NCBI GenBank assembly: GCA_020637635.1 | Contig: JACKKB010000005.1 | Coordinates: 186,001 to 250,000 of the forward strand | Length of the DNA: 64,000 nt | Direction of reading: 5' to 3' | From: Albidovulum sp. | Lineage (GTDB): Bacteria > Pseudomonadota > Alphaproteobacteria > Rhodobacterales > Rhodobacteraceae | Shown: one piece after another, positions 8,342-17,202 of the stretch | Position numbering within the stretch: position 1 is the stretch's first letter | How the letters are laid out: each line of letters begins with the position of its first letter | Notes under the pieces: model-generated | Database searches by the model: none | What the model was told of the DNA's origin: nothing | Seen by the model: the letters and a program-made list of their open reading frames with translations, nothing else | Program-made: the position numbers and the translations under genes

Positions 8342-9850
8342 ATGACACGCCCCAACATCCTCATCCTCATGGTCGACCAGCTGAACGGGACGCTCTTTCC
8401 CGACGGTCCGGCAGACTGGCTGCACGCACCGGCGCTCAAGGCGCTCGCCGCACGTTCGGTGCGGTTCCGCAACGCCTATACCGCCTCGCCGCTCTGCGCG
8501 CCGGGGCGGGCCTCCTTCATGACCGGCCGGCTGCCCTCGCGCACCGGGGTCTACGACAATGCCGCCGAGTTTGCTTCCGACATCCCGACCTTCGCGCATC
8601 ACCTCCGCCGCGCCGGCTACCAGACCTGCCTCTCGGGCAAGATGCATTTCGTCGGCCCGGACCAGCTCCATGGCTTCGAGAGCCGGCTCACGACCGATAT
8701 CTATCCTGCCGATTTCGGCTGGACGCCCGACTACCGCAAACCCGGCGAACGGATCGACTGGTGGTATCACAACATGGGCTCGGTCACCGGCGCCGGCGTG
8801 GCCGAGATCACCAACCAGATGGAATACGACGACGAGGTCGCCTTCAACGCCGAGCAGAAGCTCTACGACCTGGCGCGCGGCGCCGACACCCGGCCCTGGT
8901 GCCTGACGGTGAGCTTCACCCACCCGCACGACCCTTACGTCGCGCGCAGGACATACTGGGATCTCTACGAGGATTGCGACCACCTCCTGCCCGACGTGCC
9001 GGCGATGGCCTACGAGGATCACGATGCCCATTCCAGGCGCATCTTCGACGCCAACGACTGGCGCAGCTACTCCATCACCGAAGACCACATCCGCCGTGCG
9101 CGCCGTGCCTATCTCGCCAACATCTCCTATCTCGACGACAAGATCGCCGGGATCCTCAAGGTGATGGAGGCGACCGGACAGGAGGCGATCGTGGTCTTCG
9201 TCTCCGACCACGGCGACATGCTCGGCGAACGCGGGCTCTGGTACAAGATGACCTTCTTCGAGGGCTCGGCCCGGGTTCCGCTGATGATCGCCGCCCCCGG
9301 AGTCCGGCCCCACCGCATCGACGTGTCGGTCTCGACCCTGGACGTCACGCCCACGCTCTGCGAGCTCGCCGGGGTGTCGCTGGACGAGGTCCTGCCCTGG
9401 ACCGACGGCGAGAGCCTCGTGCCGCTCGCCAACGGCGCCCGGCGCACTGCGCCGGTCTGCATGGAATACGCCGCCGAGGCCTCCTACGCGCCGCTCGTCG
9501 CGCTGCGCGAGGGGCGCTGGAAATACACCCGCTGCGCACTCGACCCCGACCTGCTCTTCGACCTCGAGGCGGATCCGCACGAACGGACCAACCTGGCCGG
9601 CGACCCGGCCCATGCGGAGACGCTGACCCGCCTCAGGGCGCAGTCCGAGGCGCGCTGGGATCTCGCCCGATTCGACGCCGAGATCCGTGCCAGCCAGGCG
9701 CGCCGCTGGGTCGTCTACGAGGCACTCCGCAACGGCAGCTACTTCCCGTGGGATTTCCAGCCGCTCCGCGATGCCTCGGAACGCTACATGCGCAACCACA
9801 TGGATCTGAACGTGCTCGAAACCTCCAAACGCTTCCCGCGCGGAGACTGA
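8342..9850 (+). CDS. betC: Choline-sulfatase
   Basis: This 502-residue sulfatase is predicted to hydrolyse choline-O-sulfate to choline and sulfate, feeding glycine betaine synthesis. The sulfatase signature is CAPGR, with Cys52 as the residue converted to formylglycine. The N-terminal VDQ (Asp12) and the later SDHGDMLGE supply metal ligands. The segment MHFVGPDQLHGFESRL followed by TDIYPADFGW is characteristic of BetC rather than other sulfatases. No signal peptide is seen, as expected for the cytoplasmic enzyme. The ATG at 8342 has AGAGAG upstream. No betI, betA or betB is adjacent. The next genes concern carnitine, another trimethylammonium compound. Confidence 0.92.
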   Translation: MTRPNILILMVDQLNGTLFPDGPADWLHAPALKALAARSVRFRNAYTASPLCAPGRASFMTGRLPSRTGVYDNAAEFASDIPTFAHHLRRAGYQTCLSGKMHFVGPDQLHGFESRLTTDIYPADFGWTPDYRKPGERIDWWYHNMGSVTGAGVAEITNQMEYDDEVAFNAEQKLYDLARGADTRPWCLTVSFTHPHDPYVARRTYWDLYEDCDHLLPDVPAMAYEDHDAHSRRIFDANDWRSYSITEDHIRRARRAYLANISYLDDKIAGILKVMEATGQEAIVVFVSDHGDMLGERGLWYKMTFFEGSARVPLMIAAPGVRPHRIDVSVSTLDVTPTLCELAGVSLDEVLPWTDGESLVPLANGARRTAPVCMEYAAEASYAPLVALREGRWKYTRCALDPDLLFDLEADPHERTNLAGDPAHAETLTRLRAQSEARWDLARFDAEIRASQARRWVVYEALRNGSYFPWDFQPLRDASERYMRNHMDLNVLETSKRFPRGD

Positions 9851-9867
9851 GGGCGCGCTCCGCGCGG

Positions 9868-9921
9868 GGATATTTGTGAACAGATGAAGCGGGCCAGCCT
9901 TCGCCTGTTCGGCAAATATCC
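9868..9921. repeat. Inverted pair of the dispersed GGATATTT repeat, likely bidirectional terminator
   Basis: GGATATTT followed by GAACAGATGAAG (9868-9890) is mirrored by CTTCGCCTGTTC followed by AAATATCC (to 9921). The two arms form an imperfect stem of about 22 base pairs around a 9-base loop. The element lies between the convergent ends of betC and caiD. Related single or paired copies occur at 12821, 12962, 35917 and 38753. Confidence 0.65.
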
Positions 9922-9966
9922 TCCGGGGTGAATTGGCCGCAAGGCCAAGAGGGGGCGGAAGCCCCC

Positions 9967-10770
9967 TCAGCGCCCCTTCCAGACCGGGTCGCGCTTTTCG
10001 GCGAAGGCGCGGGCGCCCTCGAGCTGGTCCTGCGAGGAATAGAGCCGGTCGACCGTCGCGAGCTGCCGCTTGGTGATCCGGTTCAGCGCGTCCTGAAAAC
10101 GCAGGGCCTCGGCCTCGCGCACCACTTCCTTGATCGCCGCATAGACGAGCGGCGGCCCGTTTTCGAGAAGCCGCGCAAGGTCCCAGGCCTTGTCCAGAAG
10201 CTCCGCCGGCGTCGTGATCTCCTTCACGATTCCCCAGCGCAGGGCCTCTTCGGCATCGAACCAGCGGCCGGTCAGCAGCAGATCCATCGCCACGTGATAG
10301 GGAATGCGCTTCGGCAGCTTGACCGAGGCGGCGTCGGCCACGGTGCCCGAACGGATCTCCGGCAGCGCGAAGGTCGCGTTGTCGGAACAGAGGATGAGAT
10401 CGGCCGAGAGCGCCAGTTCCAGCCCGCCGCCGCAGCAGATGCCGTTTACTGCCGCAATCACCGGCTTGTTGAGGTTCGGCAGTTCCTGAAGCCCGCCGAA
10501 GCCGCCGACTCCATAGTCGCCGTCGACCGCATCGCCCTCGGCAGCGGCCTTGAGATCCCAGCCCGGGCAGAAGAACTTCTCGCCCGCGGCGCGCAGGATC
10601 GCGACCCGCAGGCTCTCGTCGTCGCGGAAGTCGCGGAAGACGAGCCCCATGATCCGGCTGGTCGCGAGGTCGATCGCGTTGGCCTTCGGCCGGTCGAGCG
10701 TCACCTCGAGCACGCCGCCCTCCACCCGGGTCCGGATCGGGCCATCGGTCCGCATCGTCATCGCCGCCAT
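9967..10770 (-). CDS. caiD: Crotonobetainyl-CoA hydratase (carnitinyl-CoA dehydratase)
   Basis: This 267-residue crotonase-fold enzyme interconverts L-carnitinyl-CoA and crotonobetainyl-CoA. The assignment rests on close likeness to CaiD through the whole length: LDRPKANAID near the N-terminus, GWDLKAAAEG, the GGGLELALSADLI oxyanion-hole region, and the C-terminal AFAEKRDPVWKGR. It overlaps the upstream acyl-CoA ligase gene by one base (TGATG), so translation is probably coupled. An internal ATG a few codons downstream (MTMRTDG) is a possible alternative start. In this direction it is the last gene of the carnitine block and ends at a hairpin repeat. Confidence 0.9.
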   Translation of the reverse strand: MAAMTMRTDGPIRTRVEGGVLEVTLDRPKANAIDLATSRIMGLVFRDFRDDESLRVAILRAAGEKFFCPGWDLKAAAEGDAVDGDYGVGGFGGLQELPNLNKPVIAAVNGICCGGGLELALSADLILCSDNATFALPEIRSGTVADAASVKLPKRIPYHVAMDLLLTGRWFDAEEALRWGIVKEITTPAELLDKAWDLARLLENGPPLVYAAIKEVVREAEALRFQDALNRITKRQLATVDRLYSSQDQLEGARAFAEKRDPVWKGR

Positions 10771-12767
10771 CAGAGCGCCTCCCTAATCAGTGCATCCACC
10801 GCGACCGCACCCGTCTCGCGCAGCAGGATCGGGTTGATCTCGATCTCTTCCAGTTGCGGGCGCGCGTCCATCGCCTGCCCGAGTGCCACCGCAACCCTTG
10901 CGAGGGCCGCGACATCGGCCTCAGGCCGCCCCCGGTAGCCGTCGAGCAGGGGCCAGAGCCTGAGGCGCCGGAGCGCCTCCCGCACCTCGGCCTCGCCGAC
11001 GGGCAGCACCAGCGTCACCGTGTCGGCCAGCAACTCTGCCGCCACGCCGCCGAGCCCGAGCGTGAGCGTCACGCCATAGACCGGGTCGCGGCGGAGGCCG
11101 ATCAGGACCTCCGCCACGGCATCGCTGACCATTTCCTCGACGAGATAGCCGCTCACCCCGTCCATTTCCGCCTGTCCGTCAAGGCTGGCGAGACCGAGCC
11201 GCACCGCGCCCGCCTCGGTCTTGTGGGCGAGGCCGAGCCCCTTGAGGACGAGAGGAGGCCTGAGCCCGGCGGCCTTGCGGCCGGCCTCGGCCAGCGTCCT
11301 TCCGGTCACGCCGCAGGGGATCGCCACTCCGGCGACATCGAGCAGGCGCTTTCCCTCGGCCTCGTCGAGAAGCCGCGTCGGGCGGGGCCGCAGCGCCGGC
11401 ACCGGGCGCCAGCCGGCCCGGCCCGGCGGCGTTTGTGCCGCCTTCAGCGCGCCGAGCGCGGCATCGAGACCCATGAGCGGCACGACGCCGCCCGCGATCA
11501 TGGCGCAGGCGCGCTCCTCCTCGAAGTTCTCGGGCAGCGAGGCCACCGGAAACGCCGGCTTGCCGGTCGCGCGCGCGGCCGCGACGATGGCGTCGAGCGC
11601 CGGCTCGAAGGAGGCGGGATCGCAACGGTCCGGTCGCGGCGGGTCGATCACGTAGATGCCCGCATCGTAGCCCGAAAGCATGGTCGTGAAGACATCCGTC
11701 GTGCGTGGCCCGTCGCCCCAGATGAAGGTGTGGTAGTCGAGCGGATTGGCGATGGCGACGATCGGGCCGAGGATCTCGCCGAGGCGCGCGCGCTGACCGG
11801 CCGAGGGCGGCGGGAAGTCGATGCCATGCGGTGCGGCGAGGTCGGAGACGAGCCCCGCCTCGCCACCGGAACAGGACAGCGAACAGAGTCGGGTCCCGAT
11901 CTGCGGCCCGTGGACGTGAAATATCTTCAGTGTTTCAATAAGTTCCGGGAGCGTGCTCACTTCCGCCACACCGGCCTGGCGCAGAAAGGCGGAGGAGGCG
12001 GCGCCACCCCCGGCAAGGGCTGCGGTATGCGAGGCCGCGGCGCTTTGCGCGGCCTCGGTCTTGCCCGACTTGATGCAGACGATCCCCTTGCCGGCGGCCC
12101 GCGCGGCTTCGGCGAGCGCGGCGAATGCCGGCGCATCGTCGATCCCCTCGACATAGAGCCCGAGCGCCGTCACACGGTCATCGGCCAGAAGCGCGTCGGC
12201 GAGCTCCGCCAGCCCGATCTGCGCGGCGTTGCCGAGGCAGGCGACATAGGCCAGGGGCAGGCCGCGCGCCTGCATCGTCAGGTTGATGACGATGTTGGAC
12301 GACTGGCTGAGAAGCGCCACGCCCCGTTCCACCCGCCGCCCGCCGTGCTGATCGGGCCAGAGCAGCGCGCCATCGAGGTAGTTGATGAGGCCATAGCAAT
12401 TCGGCCCCAGGATCGGCATCTCGCCGGCGGCCGCCACAAGGCGGTCCTGCAACTCGGGCTCTCCGGCCTCGGTCCAGCCGGAGGCAAAGCAGATCGCGCC
12501 GCCCGCCCCTCTCGCCGCGAGCGCGCCGACCACGTCGACGGTGGCGTGCCGGTTGACGCCGACGAAGGTGGCGTCGGGCGCTGCCGGCAGATCGTCCAGG
12601 TTGGCGTAGGCCCGGAGCCCGCCGATCTCGCTGCGCGTCGGATGAACGGGCCAGACGGCACCGCCAAAGCCCATCTTGCGGCACTGGGCGATCACGTTCC
12701 CGGCCCAGACCGAACCCATAACGGCGATCGAGGCGGGCCTCAGCAGGCGGGAGAGATCGCGGCTCAT
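10770..12767 (-). CDS. ADP-forming acyl-CoA ligase (acetate-CoA ligase family)
   Basis: This 665-residue protein has the CoA-binding and succinyl-CoA-ligase-like domains of ADP-forming acyl-CoA synthetases, followed by a C-terminal ATP-grasp part. An N-terminal Rossmann-like CoA domain starts at SRLLRPASIAVMG, and a ligase domain holds the YHTFIWGD segment. ATG 12767 is chosen because GGGGAGG lies 6 bases upstream. The in-frame ATG 24 bases earlier has a weaker site. Its coupling to caiD suggests it activates carnitine, crotonobetaine or gamma-butyrobetaine to the CoA ester. That would replace the AMP-forming CaiC or the CoA-transferase CaiB. The substrate is inferred from context only. Confidence 0.82.
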   Translation of the reverse strand: MSRDLSRLLRPASIAVMGSVWAGNVIAQCRKMGFGGAVWPVHPTRSEIGGLRAYANLDDLPAAPDATFVGVNRHATVDVVGALAARGAGGAICFASGWTEAGEPELQDRLVAAAGEMPILGPNCYGLINYLDGALLWPDQHGGRRVERGVALLSQSSNIVINLTMQARGLPLAYVACLGNAAQIGLAELADALLADDRVTALGLYVEGIDDAPAFAALAEAARAAGKGIVCIKSGKTEAAQSAAASHTAALAGGGAASSAFLRQAGVAEVSTLPELIETLKIFHVHGPQIGTRLCSLSCSGGEAGLVSDLAAPHGIDFPPPSAGQRARLGEILGPIVAIANPLDYHTFIWGDGPRTTDVFTTMLSGYDAGIYVIDPPRPDRCDPASFEPALDAIVAAARATGKPAFPVASLPENFEEERACAMIAGGVVPLMGLDAALGALKAAQTPPGRAGWRPVPALRPRPTRLLDEAEGKRLLDVAGVAIPCGVTGRTLAEAGRKAAGLRPPLVLKGLGLAHKTEAGAVRLGLASLDGQAEMDGVSGYLVEEMVSDAVAEVLIGLRRDPVYGVTLTLGLGGVAAELLADTVTLVLPVGEAEVREALRRLRLWPLLDGYRGRPEADVAALARVAVALGQAMDARPQLEEIEINPILLRETGAVAVDALIREAL

Positions 12768-12796
12768 CTCCGGCCTCCCCGGGCTCGGCACGCGCC

Positions 12797-12984
12797 GGGG
12801 GCGCTGCCCCCGGACCCCCGGGATATTTCCGAACAGGCGAAGACGGGAGGCCGGCCTCCGGCCGCGGTGTCGCGCGACCGGAGGCCTTCACCTGTTGCGG
12901 TCATCGGCTTCCCAGCCTGTACCGCCTCTCCGTCATGAGCGTTCACGGTTAAGAATTCCTTGCTTCATCTGTTGAAAAATATCC
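12797..12984. repeat. GC hairpin plus two inverted copies of the dispersed GGATATTT repeat
   Basis: A GGGGGCGCTGCCCCC hairpin (about 12797-12813) is followed by GGATATTTCCGAACAGGCGAAG (12821-12842). A reversed copy, GCTTCATCTGTTGAAAAATATCC, lies at 12962-12984. The arms enclose about 120 bases with no gene. The block separates the acyl-CoA dehydrogenase from the acyl-CoA ligase and may end or attenuate transcription between them. Confidence 0.6.
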
Positions 12985-13023
12985 GCGGGGGGTGCCGGGG
13001 GGCAGCGGGCCCCCCGGCCGCTC

Positions 13024-14187
13024 TCAGGCACCGAGGGGCCTGAGGAGTTCGCGACTGATGATGTGGCGCTGGATCTCCGATGTCCCCTCCCATATCCGCT
13101 CCACGCGCGCGTCGCGCCAGATCCGTTCGAGCGGCAGTTCGTCCATGAGACCCATGCCGCCGTGGATCTGGATCGCCTCGTCGGCGATCATGGCGAGGAC
13201 CTCGGTCGCCTTCAGCTTGGCCATCGCCATGTCGGCTTCGCTCACCGTGCCCCGGTCATATTTCCAGGCCGCCTCGCGGGTCAGAAGCTCGGCCGCCTTC
13301 AACTCCATCGCCATATCGGCAAGCTTGAAGGAAACGCCCTGGAACTTGCCGATCTTCTGGCCGAACTGCTCGCGCTCGGCGGCATAGCCGATCGCATGGC
13401 CAAGCGCCCGTTCGGCCCGGCCGAGGCAGGTCGAGGCCACCTGCAGCCGGGTCGCTCCCAGCCAGGAGTTCGCGACCTCGAAGCCCCTGTGCACCTCGCC
13501 GAGGATCTGCCCGGCCGGCAATCGGCAATCGTCGAATTCGAGGATCGCGTTGGTGTAGCCCCGATGGCTCACGTTGTGGTAGCCTTCGCGCACGGTAAAG
13601 CCCGGGGTGCCCTTGTCGACGAAGAAGGCGGTGATCTTCTTCTTCGGTCCGCGCGGCGTCGTCTCCTCGCCGGTCGCCATGAAGACGATGGCGAAATCCG
13701 CAAGATCGGCATGGCTGATGAAGTGCTTCGTGCCGTTCAGCACCCAGTCGCCGCCGTCCTCGCGCGCGCTGGCCTTCATGCCGCGCAGGTCCGATCCGGC
13801 GCCGGGCTCGGTCATGGCGAGGCAATCCCACTTCTCGCCCCGGATGCAGGGAAAGAGATACCGCTCGCGCTGCTCGGCATTGCCGGCAAGGAGGATGTTC
13901 GAGGGCCGCGCCACGCAGGTCCAGTGCAGCGCGTAGTTGGCCCGGCCAAGCTCCTTCTCGTAAAGCAGCCAGGTGAGGGTGTCGAGCCCCGCACCGCCCA
14001 CGTCCTCGGGCATGTTGGCTGCATAAAGGCCGGCCGCTATCGCCTTGGCCTGCAACTCCTTTATCAGCTCGATCGGCAGATGGCCCGCGCGTTCTACCGC
14101 CGCCTCGTGCGGGTAGAGTTCGTTCTCGACGAAGGCCCGCGTCGTCGCGACGATCATCGCCTGTTCTTCGGTCAGGCCGAAATCCAT
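13024..14187 (-). CDS. Acyl-CoA dehydrogenase (CaiA-like, crotonobetainyl-CoA/gamma-butyrobetainyl-CoA)
   Basis: This 387-residue FAD enzyme of the acyl-CoA dehydrogenase family would oxidise an acyl-CoA at the alpha-beta bond and pass electrons to ETF. The family signatures are present: CLAMTEPGAGSD, KHFISHADLADFAIVF, and near the C-terminus the catalytic-Glu motif WEGTSEIQRHII. Between CaiD, an acyl-CoA ligase and L-carnitine dehydrogenase, the likely pair is gamma-butyrobetainyl-CoA and crotonobetainyl-CoA, as for CaiA. Direction and substrate are inferred. Only 3 bases separate it from the SDR gene upstream, so they form one operon. Confidence 0.85.
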   Translation of the reverse strand: MDFGLTEEQAMIVATTRAFVENELYPHEAAVERAGHLPIELIKELQAKAIAAGLYAANMPEDVGGAGLDTLTWLLYEKELGRANYALHWTCVARPSNILLAGNAEQRERYLFPCIRGEKWDCLAMTEPGAGSDLRGMKASAREDGGDWVLNGTKHFISHADLADFAIVFMATGEETTPRGPKKKITAFFVDKGTPGFTVREGYHNVSHRGYTNAILEFDDCRLPAGQILGEVHRGFEVANSWLGATRLQVASTCLGRAERALGHAIGYAAEREQFGQKIGKFQGVSFKLADMAMELKAAELLTREAAWKYDRGTVSEADMAMAKLKATEVLAMIADEAIQIHGGMGLMDELPLERIWRDARVERIWEGTSEIQRHIISRELLRPLGA

Positions 14188-14190
14188 GTC

Positions 14191-14952
14191 CTACACCTTG
14201 GGGTCCGGGTTGATGGTGAAGCCGTCGACGGTGATCGCCTGGCCCGAGACCATGCGCGCGCCCGGCGAGGCGAGAAAGACGGCCATGTCGGCGATGTCGC
14301 CGGCCTGCGCGAGCCGGCCGAGCGCGGTGCCGGCGGCGTAGCCCGCGCGCACCGCCTCGATCGTCATGCCCTTGGCCTCGGCCTCGGCGGCGAAGACCCG
14401 GTCGATACGGGCGCCCTCGACCGAACCGGGGCAGATCGCGTTGGCGCGGATGCCATGTGGCCCGAGCTCCATCGCCACGGTCTTCATGAGGCCGATGACG
14501 CCCCATTTCGCCGCCGCATAGGGCGCGCGATAGGGAAATCCGTAGAGCCCGGCCCTGGACGAGGTGAAGATCATGGCGCCGGCGCGCTGCGCCTTCATCA
14601 CCGGTGCCACATGCTTGGCGGCCAGAAAGGCGCCGTCGAGATTGCCGGAAAGGCAGGCGCGCCAGTCCTCGAGCGCCATCTCGTCGATCGCGGCCGTCGG
14701 CCCCTTGACCCCGGCGTTGGCGCACAGGACGTCGATCCCGCCCCATTGCTCGACGATCCGATGCACCAGATCCGCCATCGCGCGCTCATCCGTGGCATCG
14801 GCCATCGAGCCGCGCGTGCCGGTCGGCAGTTCCGTCAGCATCTGCGCGTCGATATCGCAGACCCAGACCTCGGCGCCCGCCGCGGTGAAGGCCGCGGCCA
14901 TGGCAAGTCCGATGCCGGAGCCCCCGGCGGTAATGAGCACGCGTTGCGTCAT
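14191..14952 (-). CDS. SDR family NAD(P)-dependent oxidoreductase
   Basis: This 253-residue short-chain dehydrogenase has the cofactor-binding TAGGSGIG motif at the N-terminus, an NAG-type segment (LCANAG), catalytic Ser in FTSSRAG, and YAAAK as the Tyr-Lys pair. It would oxidise or reduce an alcohol or ketone with NAD(P). Its place in the carnitine block suggests a hydroxyacyl intermediate as substrate, but this is inference. The start is uncertain: ATG 14952 gives the usual N-terminus (MTQRVLI), while ATG 14970 has a closer purine-rich site and adds six residues. It lies 3 bases upstream of the acyl-CoA dehydrogenase. Confidence 0.83.
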   Translation of the reverse strand: MTQRVLITAGGSGIGLAMAAAFTAAGAEVWVCDIDAQMLTELPTGTRGSMADATDERAMADLVHRIVEQWGGIDVLCANAGVKGPTAAIDEMALEDWRACLSGNLDGAFLAAKHVAPVMKAQRAGAMIFTSSRAGLYGFPYRAPYAAAKWGVIGLMKTVAMELGPHGIRANAICPGSVEGARIDRVFAAEAEAKGMTIEAVRAGYAAGTALGRLAQAGDIADMAVFLASPGARMVSGQAITVDGFTINPDPKV

Positions 14953-15109
14953 GATCGGCCCCCGCTCCATGCCCCCTTCCGGAACCGTGCGCCTGCCCCC
15001 GCGCACCGACCCACGCACCGGCACCCCGCGCACCGGCCCGGGCGCCAGACTGCGGCCATTTCCGCCGCTTGTCGACCGCCGGCCGGCGCCCTGCGGGGAG
15101 CAGCCCGGA

Positions 15110-16579
15110 TCATGCCTTCGACCGCAGGCCGACGTGGCGCCCCGCCGCCTCGGGCCGGGGCAGCGCGGCATGCGCGGCGGCGATGGGCAGGAGCCGTGAC
15201 AGCACCCCGGCGGCGGCCGGGCAGGTCCGGCCGGCCTTCATGTCGACATGCAGGAGCATCTGTTCGAGGCTCGCCACAGTCTCGTCGCCGCGGACGATGC
15301 GGATGAAGACGTGCAGCCGCTTTTCGTCGGCCGCCAGGACCTGCAGCGTTCCCGTCAGCCGGTCGCCGAGCCTGGCCTCGCCGAGATGCATGACATGGGT
15401 CTCGGCGGTGTAGTAGCTGTGGCCGCCCGCGACATAGTCGATATCCGCCCCGATCAGCCTCAGGAAGGCATCGGACGTCTCTGATGCGGCAAAGAGATAG
15501 CGGCTTTCCGTCATGTGGCCGTTGTAGTCGATCCAGCCCGGCAGAACCTGCATCTCGGCCATCTTCAGGGGCATCCCGCCGGGATCGGCCGCCGCCGCCG
15601 CCGCGCCCTCGCGGCGACGCTTGTCATGGTCGAGAAGCACCCGCCCGGCGCCCCAGTTCCGGTCCTTGAGCGCCCGCAGGAAGCCGATGAGGTTCGAATC
15701 GCGGATCCGTTCAAGCTCGCGGATCGAGTGGGCGCCCGATTGCGCGTCGGACTGGCCGGCGATCAGCTCGACGAGTTCGTCATTGAATTCAGGCACATCC
15801 ATGAGCTTCGTCCAGGGCCAGGTGAGGCAGGGGCCGAACTGTTCGAGGAAGTGCTTCATGCCCGCCTCGCCGCCGGCGATGCGGTAGGTCTCGAACAGGC
15901 CCATCTGGCCCCAGCGCAGGCCGAAGCCCATGCGGATCGCCTCGTCGATCTCCTCGGTCGTGGCGATGCCGTCCTTGACCAGCCAGAGCGCCTCGCGCCA
16001 CACGGCCTCGAGGAAGCGGTCGGCGATATGGGCGTCGATCTCCTTGCGCACATGGAGCGGGAACATGCCAATCTCTCGCAGGATTTCCTTTGCGTTCTCA
16101 ATGACTTTTGGGTCAGACTTCGCGCTTGGCACGACCTCTGCCAGCGGCAGGAGATAGACCGGGTTGAACGGGTGCGCCACGAAGATCACCGACGGGTCTG
16201 CGGCGCCCTGCTGCAGCTCCGAGGGCTTGAATCCCGAGGTCGAGGAGCCGACGGGGATGCCGTGGCTGGCCTGCTGTATCTGGGCGAAGACGCGGTGCTT
16301 CAGGTCGAGCCGCTCGGAGACGGATTCCTGGATGTAGGCGGCACCTTCGACGGCCTCGGTCAGGGTGCCGGCGAAGCGGAGCCTGCCCTCGGCCGGCATC
16401 GGCACGTCGGACAGCGCCGGAAGGCTGGCGCGTGCATTGGCCAGCACCTCGGCGATCTTGCGTTCGGCTTCCGGGTCCGGATCGAAGACAGAAACGTCCC
16501 AGCCGTTGAGCAGGAACCGCGCCGCCCAGCCGCCGCCGATGACGCCACCGCCGATGATTGCCGCCTTTTTCGCGCTCAT
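15110..16579 (-). CDS. L-carnitine dehydrogenase fused to a 4HBT thioesterase (betainyl-CoA thioesterase)
   Basis: This 489-residue protein has two parts. Residues 1 to about 325 are a 3-hydroxyacyl-CoA dehydrogenase-like L-carnitine dehydrogenase: NAD-binding GGGVIGGG at 10-17, catalytic His136 in HPFNP, and the C-terminal helical domain. After an Arg/Ala-rich linker, residues from about 340 form a hot-dog thioesterase with DYNGHM at 351-356. The first part oxidises L-carnitine to 3-dehydrocarnitine. The second should release glycine betaine from betainyl-CoA. The functions are separate proteins (CdhA, CdhB) in Pseudomonas, and fusions are known in other proteobacteria. Its ATG overlaps the stop of the HD-domain gene by 4 bases. 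Confidence 0.88.
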   Translation of the reverse strand: MSAKKAAIIGGGVIGGGWAARFLLNGWDVSVFDPDPEAERKIAEVLANARASLPALSDVPMPAEGRLRFAGTLTEAVEGAAYIQESVSERLDLKHRVFAQIQQASHGIPVGSSTSGFKPSELQQGAADPSVIFVAHPFNPVYLLPLAEVVPSAKSDPKVIENAKEILREIGMFPLHVRKEIDAHIADRFLEAVWREALWLVKDGIATTEEIDEAIRMGFGLRWGQMGLFETYRIAGGEAGMKHFLEQFGPCLTWPWTKLMDVPEFNDELVELIAGQSDAQSGAHSIRELERIRDSNLIGFLRALKDRNWGAGRVLLDHDKRRREGAAAAAADPGGMPLKMAEMQVLPGWIDYNGHMTESRYLFAASETSDAFLRLIGADIDYVAGGHSYYTAETHVMHLGEARLGDRLTGTLQVLAADEKRLHVFIRIVRGDETVASLEQMLLHVDMKAGRTCPAAAGVLSRLLPIAAAHAALPRPEAAGRHVGLRSKA

Positions 16580-17202
16580 GCCCTGTCTCCCCGGGATCCG
16601 GCGGTTTCCGCGTCGACCAGTGCCACCCGTTCGCCGGCGCGGATCACTGCCGGGTCATGGGCCTTGCGCGCGAAGACGCGCTCGACCATCGGCCGGAAGA
16701 AGTCGAGCGGCAGGTTCTCGTGACCGGGATCGAAGCTCGACTGATCCCAGCGTTCGCAGAACCCGGCGCAATCCTCGAAATAGGGGTGATCGCGATATTT
16801 CTCGCGCGTGTTGCGGTCGCCGCCCAGGTGATGCGCGTAGTAGAGCCGCTGGAAATCGCCGTGCTTTTCCACCACCCAGGCGCATTGTTCGCGCACGAAG
16901 GGTCTCAGGATCGCGGCGGCATATTCGTCGTGATTGTAGGGCGCGTAGATATCGCCGATGTCATGGAGAAGCGCCGAGACCACCCAATCCTCGTCGGCAC
17001 CGTCGCGCCAGGCCCGCGTCGCCGCCTGCAGCGAATGGCCGAGCCGAGTGATCTGATAGCCCGAGAGGCTTTCGTCCAGCCCCTCGAGCGCGCCGAGAAG
17101 CCGCTCGGCGGTCCTGGCCGCGTAGTCGCTCTCGTGCTCGCTCAGAAAGGCGTAGTCCTCGGCGTCGCCGTCCTTCATCGCGGTGAACTTGACGGTCTTC
17201 AT
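16576..17202 (-). CDS. HD-domain protein of unassigned function in the carnitine operon (PhnZ/TmpB-like)
   Basis: This 208-residue protein carries a full set of HD-domain metal ligands: His56, His80-Asp81, His91, His114 and probably Asp153. The layout, GYQITRLGHSLQAA followed by ALLHDIGD, resembles the di-iron HD oxygenases PhnZ and TmpB more than a nucleotide phosphohydrolase. Tyr49 is in the position of the PhnZ active-site Tyr, but the usual Glu three residues later is Thr52. The gene overlaps by 4 bases with both the cleavage enzyme upstream and L-carnitine dehydrogenase downstream, so it is translationally coupled to the core pathway. No known step from carnitine to betaine needs it. Automated pipelines would probably call it a phosphohydrolase. 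Confidence 0.75.
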   Translation of the reverse strand: MKTVKFTAMKDGDAEDYAFLSEHESDYAARTAERLLGALEGLDESLSGYQITRLGHSLQAATRAWRDGADEDWVVSALLHDIGDIYAPYNHDEYAAAILRPFVREQCAWVVEKHGDFQRLYYAHHLGGDRNTREKYRDHPYFEDCAGFCERWDQSSFDPGHENLPLDFFRPMVERVFARKAHDPAVIRAGERVALVDAETAGSRGDRA

